The notes beneath the pieces were generated by a model. The model did no database searches. It was not told the DNA's origin and saw nothing but the letters and a program-made list of their open reading frames with translations. Shown here one piece after another: positions 5,761 through 10,569 of a DNA stretch of 10,569 nt. A program made the position numbers and the translations under genes. The stretch's first letter is position 1. Every line of letters begins with the position of its first letter. Location: NCBI GenBank assembly GCA_040507895.1, contig JBEVNX010000039.1, forward strand, positions 1-10,569. Reading direction: 5' to 3'. This DNA comes from JBEVNX01 sp040507895 (GTDB lineage Bacteria; Desulfobacterota; Binatia; JACPRU01).

Positions 5761-5944
5761 GGAGCGGAGTCGGTGAGGGTGCCTTGTGTGAAGCGGCGCT
5801 CCAAGTCCTCAAACGCGCCCTGTTTTTCGGAACTGTTTCACCTTCGCTGCTGTGGCCTGCTGACGGGAGGGGGCGAGCGCATGGACACCTCGTGATGATG
5901 CGCGAGCTCATAAGCACGACGCCGACCCTCACCCACTCCGCTCC
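5761..5944. repeat. Inverted-repeat intergenic element B
   Basis: The 20-nt arms at 5761-5780 and 5925-5944 are reverse complements with a single mismatch (19 of 20); the left arm reads GGAGCGGAGTCGGTGAGGGT. A second, nested 9-nt pair is GTGAAGCGG (5788-5796) with its complement at 5944-5952. The element fills the 199-nt gap between the convergent DedA and MFS genes. No target-site duplication is obvious next to the arms and no coding region is convincing inside. A short stem GGCGC/GCGCC followed by TTTTT at about 5822-5826 might weakly terminate DedA transcription. The arms share AGCGGAGY plus a nearby GGGT with the elements at 2012-2143 and 7319-7461. It looks like a non-autonomous dispersed repeat (REP/MITE-like); origin and mobility are unproven. 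Confidence 0.65.
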
Positions 5945-5948
5945 CGCT

Positions 5949-7253
5949 TCACCTGCTACGAGCCACTAAGCCCGCTGCCGGCGCCTCGTCTGGCTCGATG
6001 CGAAGAGCCGGATCGACCAGCAGCCAGCAGAGCCCGGCTGCCACGTATAGGACCGCGACGCTGAAGAGAGGCGCTTGCCACGAGCCCCAGCGATCGAGGG
6101 AGATCCCGATCATGACTGGGCTGAGCGCACCTCCCAAGTTGCCGATGGTGTTCATCGCGCCGCTCACCACGCCGGCGTGGACGCCACCGATCTCCGTCGA
6201 CACGACCCATGCCGGCGCCACGCCGAGCGCCGCCAGCCCGGCCGCGGCTGCCAGCAACAGCGCAGAGCCGAACGCATCCGGCGTGGTGATTCCGGCCGAG
6301 ACCGCCAGCGCCGCCAGCGGAAGGCCAAGGAGTCCGGGCGCGCGCCGACCGCGGCGCGCTCCCCAGCGCTTCGCCAGTCGGTCGCTCGCCGCCCCGCCGG
6401 CGAACACGCCGGCCGCGATCGCCAGCAGCGGCAGCGCGGAGAGAAACCCCGCTTGGCGGAGATCGAAGCCGCGGACGCGCAGCAGGTAGGTCGGCAGCCA
6501 CGTGATGTAGAAGTACCAGCCGTAGATCGCGCAGCCGTACATCGCGCAGAGCGCGAGCAGCGACGGATTGCGTAGGATCGCGCTCCACGGCACCGCCTCA
6601 CGCGCTCGGCTCACGGCGCCGCCCTCGGTGATCTCGCGAAGCTCCGCGGCGTTGACCGCGCGGTGCTCGCCGGGATCGTCGCGAAACCACGCCCACCACG
6701 CTCCCGCCCACACGAGCCCGAGCGCGCCGAAGGCCGCGAACGTGTGCCGCCACGTCATGACGCCGAGGAGCAGCACGACGAGCGGCTGCGTGAGCGCGCC
6801 GCCGAGCGCGCCGGTCATGATCGCCAAGCCGAACGCGCGGCCGCGCTCCGCGTGCGGCAGCCAGTGGGCGTAGGCGCGCGCGGTCGCGGGTAAGGCACCG
6901 GCTTCGCCCATCCCGAACAGGAAGCGGACCGTGGCGAGCGAGCGGAAGCCGACCGTCAGGCCGGTCGCCGCGGTCATCGCCGACCACCAGACCACGATGC
7001 GCGTGAGCGTCAGGCGCGCGCCGAAGCGATCGGCGAGCCAGCCGCTCGGCACCTCGAAGAGGGCGTAGGCCAAGGTGAACGCGCTGAACACCCAGCCCAT
7101 CTCCGAGTCACTGAGGCCGAGCTCGCCCTTGATCGCCGGCGCCGCCGTGGAGATGCAGATGCGGTCGAGATAGGCGAGGGCGACCAACGCCAGCGTGAAC
7201 GCGACGACGGTGTAACGCGCGCGAGTCGGCGTTGGTGGCGCATTCGGAGACAT
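5949..7253 (-). CDS. MFS transporter, anion:cation symporter (ACS)-like
   Basis: The ATG at 7251-7253 yields 434 residues with about twelve hydrophobic segments. Family signs include YLDRICIS in the first helix (residues 28-35), the MFS motif A loop GWLADRFGARLTLTR (71-85), and RFLFGMGEAGALPATARAYAHW followed by ERGRAFG (110-143), the ACS pattern seen in hexuronate, glucarate and phthalate permeases. A second motif A-like loop (ASDRLAKRWG) opens the C-terminal half. These transporters bring organic anions across the inner membrane with protons. The substrate cannot be told; a carboxylate is likely. A TTG at 7283 would extend the N-terminus without a ribosome site, so I keep the ATG, although its own site is also weak. 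It follows the LysR gene on the same strand after 241 nt and may be one of its targets. It converges on DedA. Confidence 0.9.
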   Translation of the reverse strand: MSPNAPPTPTRARYTVVAFTLALVALAYLDRICISTAAPAIKGELGLSDSEMGWVFSAFTLAYALFEVPSGWLADRFGARLTLTRIVVWWSAMTAATGLTVGFRSLATVRFLFGMGEAGALPATARAYAHWLPHAERGRAFGLAIMTGALGGALTQPLVVLLLGVMTWRHTFAAFGALGLVWAGAWWAWFRDDPGEHRAVNAAELREITEGGAVSRAREAVPWSAILRNPSLLALCAMYGCAIYGWYFYITWLPTYLLRVRGFDLRQAGFLSALPLLAIAAGVFAGGAASDRLAKRWGARRGRRAPGLLGLPLAALAVSAGITTPDAFGSALLLAAAAGLAALGVAPAWVVSTEIGGVHAGVVSGAMNTIGNLGGALSPVMIGISLDRWGSWQAPLFSVAVLYVAAGLCWLLVDPALRIEPDEAPAAGLVARSR

Positions 7254-7318
7254 GGGCCGCGCAGCGTAGTCGCGCACCGACAAGGCGTCTAGTTTCCGAA
7301 GAGGAGTGATCTAGTCGT

Positions 7319-7461
7319 AGCGGAGCCGGCATGGGTTCGCCGCCGTGGCTCGGAACAGCCTGGCGGCTGTTCGGAGGGAGCATACCTGCTCGGCAGAGCG
7401 GGTTTTTGCGAGGTGGGCCGGCGACGAGTCAGGACCAAGGCGAACCCATACCGGGCCCGCT
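7319..7461. repeat. Inverted-repeat intergenic element C with internal hairpins
   Basis: Arms at 7319-7341 and 7439-7461 pair at 20 of 23 positions; the left arm begins AGCGGAGCCGG and ends GGGTTCGCC. Between them lies a perfect 8-bp stem with a 4-nt loop (GAACAGCC 7353-7360, TGGC, GGCTGTTC 7365-7372) and a second stem ending in a T run (7385-7407, listed separately). The element occupies most of the 241-nt gap between the LysR and MFS genes. Arms resemble those of the elements at 2012-2143 and 5761-5944 (AGCGGAGY then GGGT). No credible protein is encoded. It may be a dispersed repeat, a structured RNA, or both. The remainder of the gap, 7254-7318 and 7462-7494, shows no site I can support. 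Confidence 0.6.
7385..7407 (+). terminator. Intrinsic-terminator-like hairpin on the plus strand
   Basis: CCTGCTC (7385-7391), loop GGCA, GAGCGGG (7396-7402) forms a 7-bp stem with one G-T wobble, followed at once by TTTTT (7403-7407). This is the shape of a Rho-independent terminator read left to right. Both flanking genes (MFS, LysR) are on the other strand, so it terminates no known gene; it could block antisense readthrough into LysR or end a small plus-strand RNA starting within the repeat. Confidence 0.5.
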
Positions 7462-7494
7462 CCCACGGGGAACCGCTGGAGGGGAACCGCGGCC

Positions 7495-8412
7495 TCAGCC
7501 GCCCTTGGCCTTCACCTCGACCTCGTCGGCCGGCTTCTTCATGGTCAGGAACTCGATGAAACGCTGGGCGGCGAGCGAGAATTGCTTGCCCTTGCGGTGG
7601 ATGATCTCGAGCGGGCGCGACAGCTTCTCGTCGCTGAACTGCACCACGCACAGCGTCTCGCTCTTCACCTCCGCCTGCACCGCCGGCTCCGGCACGATCG
7701 CCACGCCTTGCCCGACCTCGACGAAGCGCTTGATGGTGTCTATGTTGTCGAGCTCGGCCACGTAGCGCAGCGCCACGCCGCGGGTGCGGAGCGCGCGATC
7801 GATGGCCCGGCGGGTTGCGATGTCGCGCTCGAAGCCGATCGCCGGCTCGTTGTGGATCTTGTGGATCGAGATGTGCTTGTAAGAAGCGAGCTTGTGCTGC
7901 GGATGGCAGATCAGCACCAGGCGGTCTTCGCGGAACGGCAGGATGACCAGGTGCGGGCGTTTGGCGGCGTAAGCGACGATGCCGAAGTCGATCGTGCCGC
8001 GCAGCACTTCCTCCTGGATCTCCGTCGAGCGGCTGTAGTCCAGGTCGACCTTCACCTGCGGATAGGCTCGCAGGAAGCGGCGCAGGGGCGAAGAGAGCTC
8101 GTAGAGGCCGACGCTGTACACCGTGGCGATCCGCAACGTGCCTCCGACACGGTGGTTGAGCGATTGGATGCCGCTCTCCATGTCGAGGTAGCGCTGCACG
8201 ATTTCCTTGCTCGCCTGGTAGACGATCTCGCCGGCCGGCGTGACCTGCACGGCGCCGCGCGCCCGCTCGACGAGCTTACAGTCGTACTTGGTCTCGAGGG
8301 CACGGATCTGCTGGCTCACCGCCGACTGCGTGACGAAGTTCTGCGACGCGGCCGTGGAGAAGCTGCGGGTCTCGACGACGTCGCAAAAGACTTTCAGGGT
8401 CTCGATGTGCAC
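7495..8412 (-). CDS. LysR-type transcriptional regulator
   Basis: A 305-residue LysR-type regulator. The N-terminal winged helix-turn-helix covers about residues 1-60, with the typical FCDVVETRSFSTAAS, VTQSAVSQQIRALE and LVERARGAVQVTPAGE segments. A linker helix leads to the two-lobed effector domain from about residue 91 (GTLRIATVYSVG, LDYSRSTEIQEEVLRGTIDFGIVAY, VEVGQGVAIVPEPAV). These proteins act as tetramers that bind dyads at divergent promoters and respond to a small-molecule effector. The effector is not predictable here; the protein looks closer to the CysL/CbbR-like side of the family than to aromatic-catabolism regulators, by eye only. The start is GTG at 8410-8412, without a clear ribosome site. 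It diverges from the VOC-EVE-LLM genes and precedes the MFS gene, so both may be regulated. The C-terminal tail is Lys/Glu/Val-rich. Confidence 0.93.
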   Translation of the reverse strand: MHIETLKVFCDVVETRSFSTAASQNFVTQSAVSQQIRALETKYDCKLVERARGAVQVTPAGEIVYQASKEIVQRYLDMESGIQSLNHRVGGTLRIATVYSVGLYELSSPLRRFLRAYPQVKVDLDYSRSTEIQEEVLRGTIDFGIVAYAAKRPHLVILPFREDRLVLICHPQHKLASYKHISIHKIHNEPAIGFERDIATRRAIDRALRTRGVALRYVAELDNIDTIKRFVEVGQGVAIVPEPAVQAEVKSETLCVVQFSDEKLSRPLEIIHRKGKQFSLAAQRFIEFLTMKKPADEVEVKAKGG

Positions 8413-8413
8413 G

Positions 8414-8428
8414 ATAAGAGCTTTTTAT
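8414..8428. promoter_or_regulatory. LysR-type operator dyad ATAA-N7-TTAT
   Basis: ATAA (8414-8417), seven nt, TTAT (8425-8428) is a perfect dyad containing the T-N11-A core of LysR-type binding sites. It sits in the only A+T-rich stretch of the region, immediately before the LysR start and about 65 nt upstream of the divergent VOC gene. The same spacing is the known recognition pattern of the LysR-type regulator CcpC in Bacillus. Autorepression and activation of the plus-strand operon are the expected roles. Binding is inferred. Confidence 0.5.
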
Positions 8429-8489
8429 TGGAAACCGGCTCTCGAATTAGCTTAGTGTCGAGGGCTCGTTCCGAGCAAGGAGGAAATGC

Positions 8490-8837
8490 ATGATCCGGCC
8501 GGGCAAGCTCCACCATGCGTCCATCCGCGTCAGCGACTTCGAGCGCTCCAGAGCGTTCTACGAGGGGCTGCTCGGCATGAAACAAGTGCCCCGCCCCGAC
8601 CTGGGATTCCCCGGCGGCTGGTACGGCCTGGGCGATGGACAGCTGCATCTCATCCAGAGCGGCAAGATGCGCCCGACGATAGACCCGACCGAGCCGCACT
8701 TCGCGATCGAGGTCGAGGACTACGAGGCCACCAAGCGGACGCTCGGAGAAAAGGGCATCGAGTTCTTCGAGCTCGGCCCCCAGCTCTGGATCCTGGATCC
8801 GGACGGCAACGTGGTGGAGCTCCGCTGCCGAGAGTAG
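8490..8837 (+). CDS. VOC/glyoxalase-fold metalloprotein
   Basis: A 115-residue single VOC module. It opens with KLHHASIRVSDFERSRAFYEGLLGM, given here as the classic first beta-alpha-beta unit, and the second unit starts at PHFAIEVEDYEATKRTL. Probable metal ligands are His9, His53 (QLHLI), His70 (PHFAIEV) and Glu110 (NVVELR), the full set of the superfamily. Members are glyoxalase I, methylmalonyl-CoA epimerase, ring-cleavage dioxygenases and antibiotic-resistance proteins; the short length suggests a homodimer acting as an isomerase, lyase or binding protein, and the reaction is not determined. The ATG at 8490 follows an excellent ribosome site, AAGGAGG at 8477-8483. An out-of-frame ATG at 8486 is rejected. 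It is first in a plus-strand set with EVE and LLM genes, only 6 nt before the EVE gene, and lies across from the LysR gene. Confidence 0.88.
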   Translation: MIRPGKLHHASIRVSDFERSRAFYEGLLGMKQVPRPDLGFPGGWYGLGDGQLHLIQSGKMRPTIDPTEPHFAIEVEDYEATKRTLGEKGIEFFELGPQLWILDPDGNVVELRCRE

Positions 8838-8843
8838 CCCGCC

Positions 8844-9266
8844 ATGGCGAGCCACTGGCTATTCAAGACCGAGCCCTCGGCCTACTCGTTCGCCGACCTC
8901 GCGGCCGCGGGCCGAGCGACCTGGGACGGCGTCAAGAACCCCCTCGCGCTGAAGCACCTGGCGAGCGTGAAGCCGGGCGACGACGTGTTCATCTATCACA
9001 CGGGTGGCGAGAAGGCCGTCGTCGGCGTCGCCCGCGCCGTCGGCAGGCCCTATCCCGATCCCAAGAAGAAGGACCCGAAGCTGCTGGTGGTCGATCTCGA
9101 GGCGCTGAGGCCGCTCCCGGCGCCCGTGACGCTCGCGGCGATCAAAGCGAGTAAGAGCTTCGCCGGCTTCGACCTCGTCCGCCTGCCGCGGCTGTCCGTC
9201 ATGCCGGTCGCCGAGGAGCACGCGCGGGAGATCGAGAGGTTGGCCAAGTCCGCGCGCTTGGGATAG
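8844..9266 (+). CDS. EVE-domain (PUA-like) protein, THYN1-type
   Basis: A 140-residue protein covering one EVE domain. It starts with HWLFKTEPSAYSFADL, then ATWDGVKNPLALKHL, KPGDDVFIYHTGGEKAVVGVA, YPDP, and LVRLPRLSVMPVAEEH near the C-terminus. The aromatic residues Trp5 and Trp27 and the KTEP motif are those of the nucleobase-recognising pocket in this fold, which is related to YTH and PUA domains and is thought to bind modified bases in DNA or RNA. Stand-alone bacterial EVE proteins are common and mostly uncharacterised; EVE domains fused to restriction modules recognise modified cytosine. No restriction or modification gene is adjacent here, so a housekeeping RNA-related or nucleic-acid role is as likely. 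The ATG at 8844 follows the VOC stop by 6 nt with only a weak ribosome site, suggesting coupling. Confidence 0.92.
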   Translation: MASHWLFKTEPSAYSFADLAAAGRATWDGVKNPLALKHLASVKPGDDVFIYHTGGEKAVVGVARAVGRPYPDPKKKDPKLLVVDLEALRPLPAPVTLAAIKASKSFAGFDLVRLPRLSVMPVAEEHAREIERLAKSARLG

Positions 9267-9267
9267 A

Positions 9268-9281
9268 GCGCGCCGGCGCGC
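9268..9281. repeat. 14-bp perfect palindrome before the LLM gene
   Basis: GCGCGCCGGCGCGC is self-complementary and fills most of the 25-nt spacer between the EVE stop and the LLM start, directly before the AGGGGG ribosome site (9282-9287). In RNA it could form a short stem or dimerise and affect start-site access. In DNA this rich in G+C it may be chance. Confidence 0.4.
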
Positions 9282-9291
9282 AGGGGGTGCA

Positions 9292-10227
9292 ATGAAGTCA
9301 CGCAGGGTGAAATTCGGCGTCACGCTACCGCAGTGGGGAGCGAGCTGGTCCGAGGTGAAGGAGTCGGCGCTGCTCGCCGAGGAGGTCGGCTTCGACTCGG
9401 TCTGGGTCGCCGACCACTTCCTGGGCGTCGCCGGGGACGATCCGCTCGAGGCGTGGACCGAGATGAGCGCCGTGGCGGCCATCACCCGGCGGGTCGAGAT
9501 CGGCTTCTTGGTGCTCTGCAACAGCTACCGCCCGCCGACGTTGCTCGCCAAGATGGCCACGACCTTCGACGCCATCGCCGGCGGGAGGCTCATCCTCGGC
9601 TACGGGGCGGGCTGGTTCGAGCAGGAGTACGAGGCCTACGGCTACGAGTATCCGGGCATTCGTACCCGCCTCGAGCAGCTCGAGGAGGGCTTGGAGATCC
9701 TGAAGCGCATGTGGACGGAAGAGGCGCCGACGTTCCACGGCGTGCACTATCACGTCGAGAACGCCCGTTGCTGGCCGAAGCCCGTCCGCAAGCCTCACCC
9801 GCCGCTGCTGATCGGGGGCGGCGGAGAGAAGATCCTGCTGAAGCTCGTCGCGCGCTACGCGGACATCTGGAACAACCTCGGCATGTTCCACGGACAGATC
9901 GGCGAGAAGCTCGCGGTGTTGCGAGCGCATTGCGAGAAGGTGGGTCGCAATTTCGACGACATCGAGATCTCGCAGCAGACGATCGGCGCGATCGGCCGCT
10001 CCACGGCCGAGGCTCGCCAGCTGACCGAGCAGGTGCACCAGGAGATCGGCTTCCTGGCGGGAGCGCCCGAGCTCTGCCCGACCGGTACTCCGGAGGAGGT
10101 GATCGAGAGGCTCAAGAAGAGCGTGGCGATGGGCATTACTACGTTCATCGTGAGCTTCGGGCGCCAAGTCACCGCTCAGAGCCTGCGGCTGTTCGGCGAG
10201 AAGGTGCTGCCGGCGTTTCGCGCCTGA
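9292..10227 (+). CDS. LLM-class (luciferase-like) flavin/F420-dependent oxidoreductase
   Basis: A 311-residue TIM-barrel protein of the bacterial luciferase superfamily. Visible signatures are KFGVTLPQWGASW (7-19), ALLAEEVGFDSVWVADHF (26-43), RRVEIGFLVL (66-75), RPPTLLAKMATTFDAIAGGRL (80-100) continuing LGYGAGWFEQEYEAYG (102-117), HPPLLIGGGGEK (169-180) and ARYADIWNN (187-195). The spacing and the GYGAGW segment fit F420-dependent members of the Thermoleophilia/mycobacterial type better than FMN luciferases, but the cofactor cannot be proved by reading. Such enzymes transfer hydride to or oxygenate alcohols, aldehydes or ring substrates. The ATG at 9292 follows AGGGGG by 4 nt. It stands 25 nt after EVE and 27 nt before a small lipoprotein-like gene, so it is probably in the same transcript, and may take part in catabolism or detoxification with the VOC protein. 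Confidence 0.92.
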   Translation: MKSRRVKFGVTLPQWGASWSEVKESALLAEEVGFDSVWVADHFLGVAGDDPLEAWTEMSAVAAITRRVEIGFLVLCNSYRPPTLLAKMATTFDAIAGGRLILGYGAGWFEQEYEAYGYEYPGIRTRLEQLEEGLEILKRMWTEEAPTFHGVHYHVENARCWPKPVRKPHPPLLIGGGGEKILLKLVARYADIWNNLGMFHGQIGEKLAVLRAHCEKVGRNFDDIEISQQTIGAIGRSTAEARQLTEQVHQEIGFLAGAPELCPTGTPEEVIERLKKSVAMGITTFIVSFGRQVTAQSLRLFGEKVLPAFRA

Positions 10228-10254
10228 ACGGCGCCACGAGAGGAGGAGGGAGCG

Positions 10255-10521
10255 ATGCGGAGGAACACCGAAAGGTGGGTGGCATTGCTCGCGACGGCGT
10301 GGCTGACGGCGAGTTGCCGCAGTGGACCTACTGGTACAACCGCTGGGTCACGTACAAGGTCGTCTTCGATGACGCCGGCGAGGTCGGCGAGGTGGTCGGT
10401 CGTCCCGCCCCGAAACCGCGGAGGTGCCGATTCTAAACGCGGACGCGCCGCCGCCACCACCGAGCGACTCCGGGAAGGTCAAGGGTCGTCCAAAGCGTCG
10501 AAGAAGCGCAAGCAGAAGTAG
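10255..10521 (+). pseudogene. Small lipoprotein gene, apparently frameshifted (BamE/SmpA-like core?)
   Basis: A very strong ribosome site (AGGAGGAGGG, 10241-10250) precedes the ATG at 10255. The first 21 codons give a convincing lipoprotein signal: Arg-Arg start, hydrophobic WVALLATAW, lipobox LTASC with Cys21. After that codon the same frame turns to low-quality Ser/Arg-rich sequence. Meanwhile the -1 frame reads ELPQWTYWYNRWVTYKVVFDD then AGEVGEVVGRPAP (about 10311-10410) with strong G/C third positions, like the Trp-Tyr strand and VVFDxxG strand of BamE/SmpA-type lipoproteins. From 10412 a further -1 frame gives ETAEVPILNADAPPPPPSD, and the final Lys-rich SSKASKKRKQK with TAG at 10519-10521 is back in the first frame. 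Three successive -1 changes sum to zero. Either the gene has decayed (with possible internal deletion) or the sequence has indel errors here. If translated as it stands it makes an 88-residue protein of unknown function. Confidence 0.5.
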
Positions 10522-10569
10522 GTCGGCCGCGTTTCGGCGCGGTCAGCTGCGAGCCTTCAAGCCCCTTTT

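Noticed and set aside
5761..5944. Complete insertion sequence with terminal inverted repeats
   Set aside because: Only 184 nt, no transposase frame and no visible target duplication, so at most a non-autonomous element.
7329..7341. GGGTTCGCC resembling a tRNA T-loop
   Set aside because: No acceptor, D or anticodon stems can be formed around it on either strand; it is part of the inverted-repeat arm.
7289..7651. Minus-strand frame of 120 codons between LysR and MFS
   Set aside because: Its first half is LysR in a wrong frame and its second half is the inverted-repeat element; no ribosome site.
8464..8476. Short hairpin GCTCG-TTC-CGAGC before the VOC ribosome site
   Set aside because: Only five pairs and no T run; could affect initiation but too common in such DNA to annotate as a terminator or riboswitch.
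7345..8493. Long open frame on the plus strand (382 codons)
   Set aside because: Antisense to the LysR gene and reads straight through the intergenic repeat; composition is that of a shadow frame.
10522..10569. Terminator after the last gene
   Set aside because: CCGCG/CGCGG can pair but the following TTTT is about 25 nt away at the window edge, so the pattern does not fit an intrinsic terminator.
1..10569. CRISPR array, phage, toxin-antitoxin or restriction genes
   Set aside because: No regularly spaced direct repeats, integrase, small overlapping toxin pair or nuclease/methylase motifs were seen; the EVE protein alone is not evidence of a defence system.

Overview
The window is G+C-rich (about two thirds by eye), densely packed and strongly G/C-biased at third codon positions. 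Two lipoprotein signal sequences, a BolA protein and a DedA protein point to a Gram-negative-type bacterium. A luciferase-like (LLM) oxidoreductase, a split MaoC pair, a DUF35 protein and a Cys-less thiolase point to a catabolically versatile soil or sediment lineage, for example Binatota, Myxococcota or another deltaproteobacteria-like group. That placement is inference; no rRNA or tRNA gene is present to test it.

Left part (1-5019, all minus strand), read from 5019 downwards: a small lipoprotein, BolA, an alpha/beta hydrolase, a thiolase-fold acyl-CoA enzyme, a 246-nt gap with a palindromic element and a possible 59-residue ORF, then a DUF35 zinc-ribbon/OB protein, a PHP-domain metallohydrolase, an N-type MaoC hotdog protein and a second MaoC-like protein cut by the window edge. 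Five of the gene junctions are 4-nt stop/start overlaps (TTGA, GTGA or ATGA), so this looks like one or two polycistronic operons. MaoC pair, DUF35 and thiolase together recall actinobacterial steroid side-chain degradation (ChsH1/ChsH2 hydratase with Ltp2 retro-aldolase). The likely job is hydration and carbon-carbon cleavage of a branched or cyclic acyl-CoA; the substrate is unknown.

Middle part (5020-7494): a DedA membrane protein on the plus strand, with all four residues known to matter in E. coli YqjA/YghB, converges on a minus-strand MFS transporter of the anion:cation symporter type.

Right part (7495-10569): a LysR-type regulator (minus) diverges from a plus-strand set of a VOC/glyoxalase-fold protein, an EVE-domain protein, an LLM oxidoreductase and a small lipoprotein gene whose reading frame appears broken several times. 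A LysR-type dyad lies in the divergent promoter region.

All three intergenic gaps longer than 100 nt (1999-2244, 5750-5948, 7254-7494) hold a 130-190 nt inverted-repeat element, and the arms share the core AGCGGAGY plus a nearby GGGT. This dispersed palindrome family, the broken lipoprotein gene, and a MaoC pair lacking the catalytic Asp/His are the least ordinary signals. I did not find a clear new defence or mobile system.
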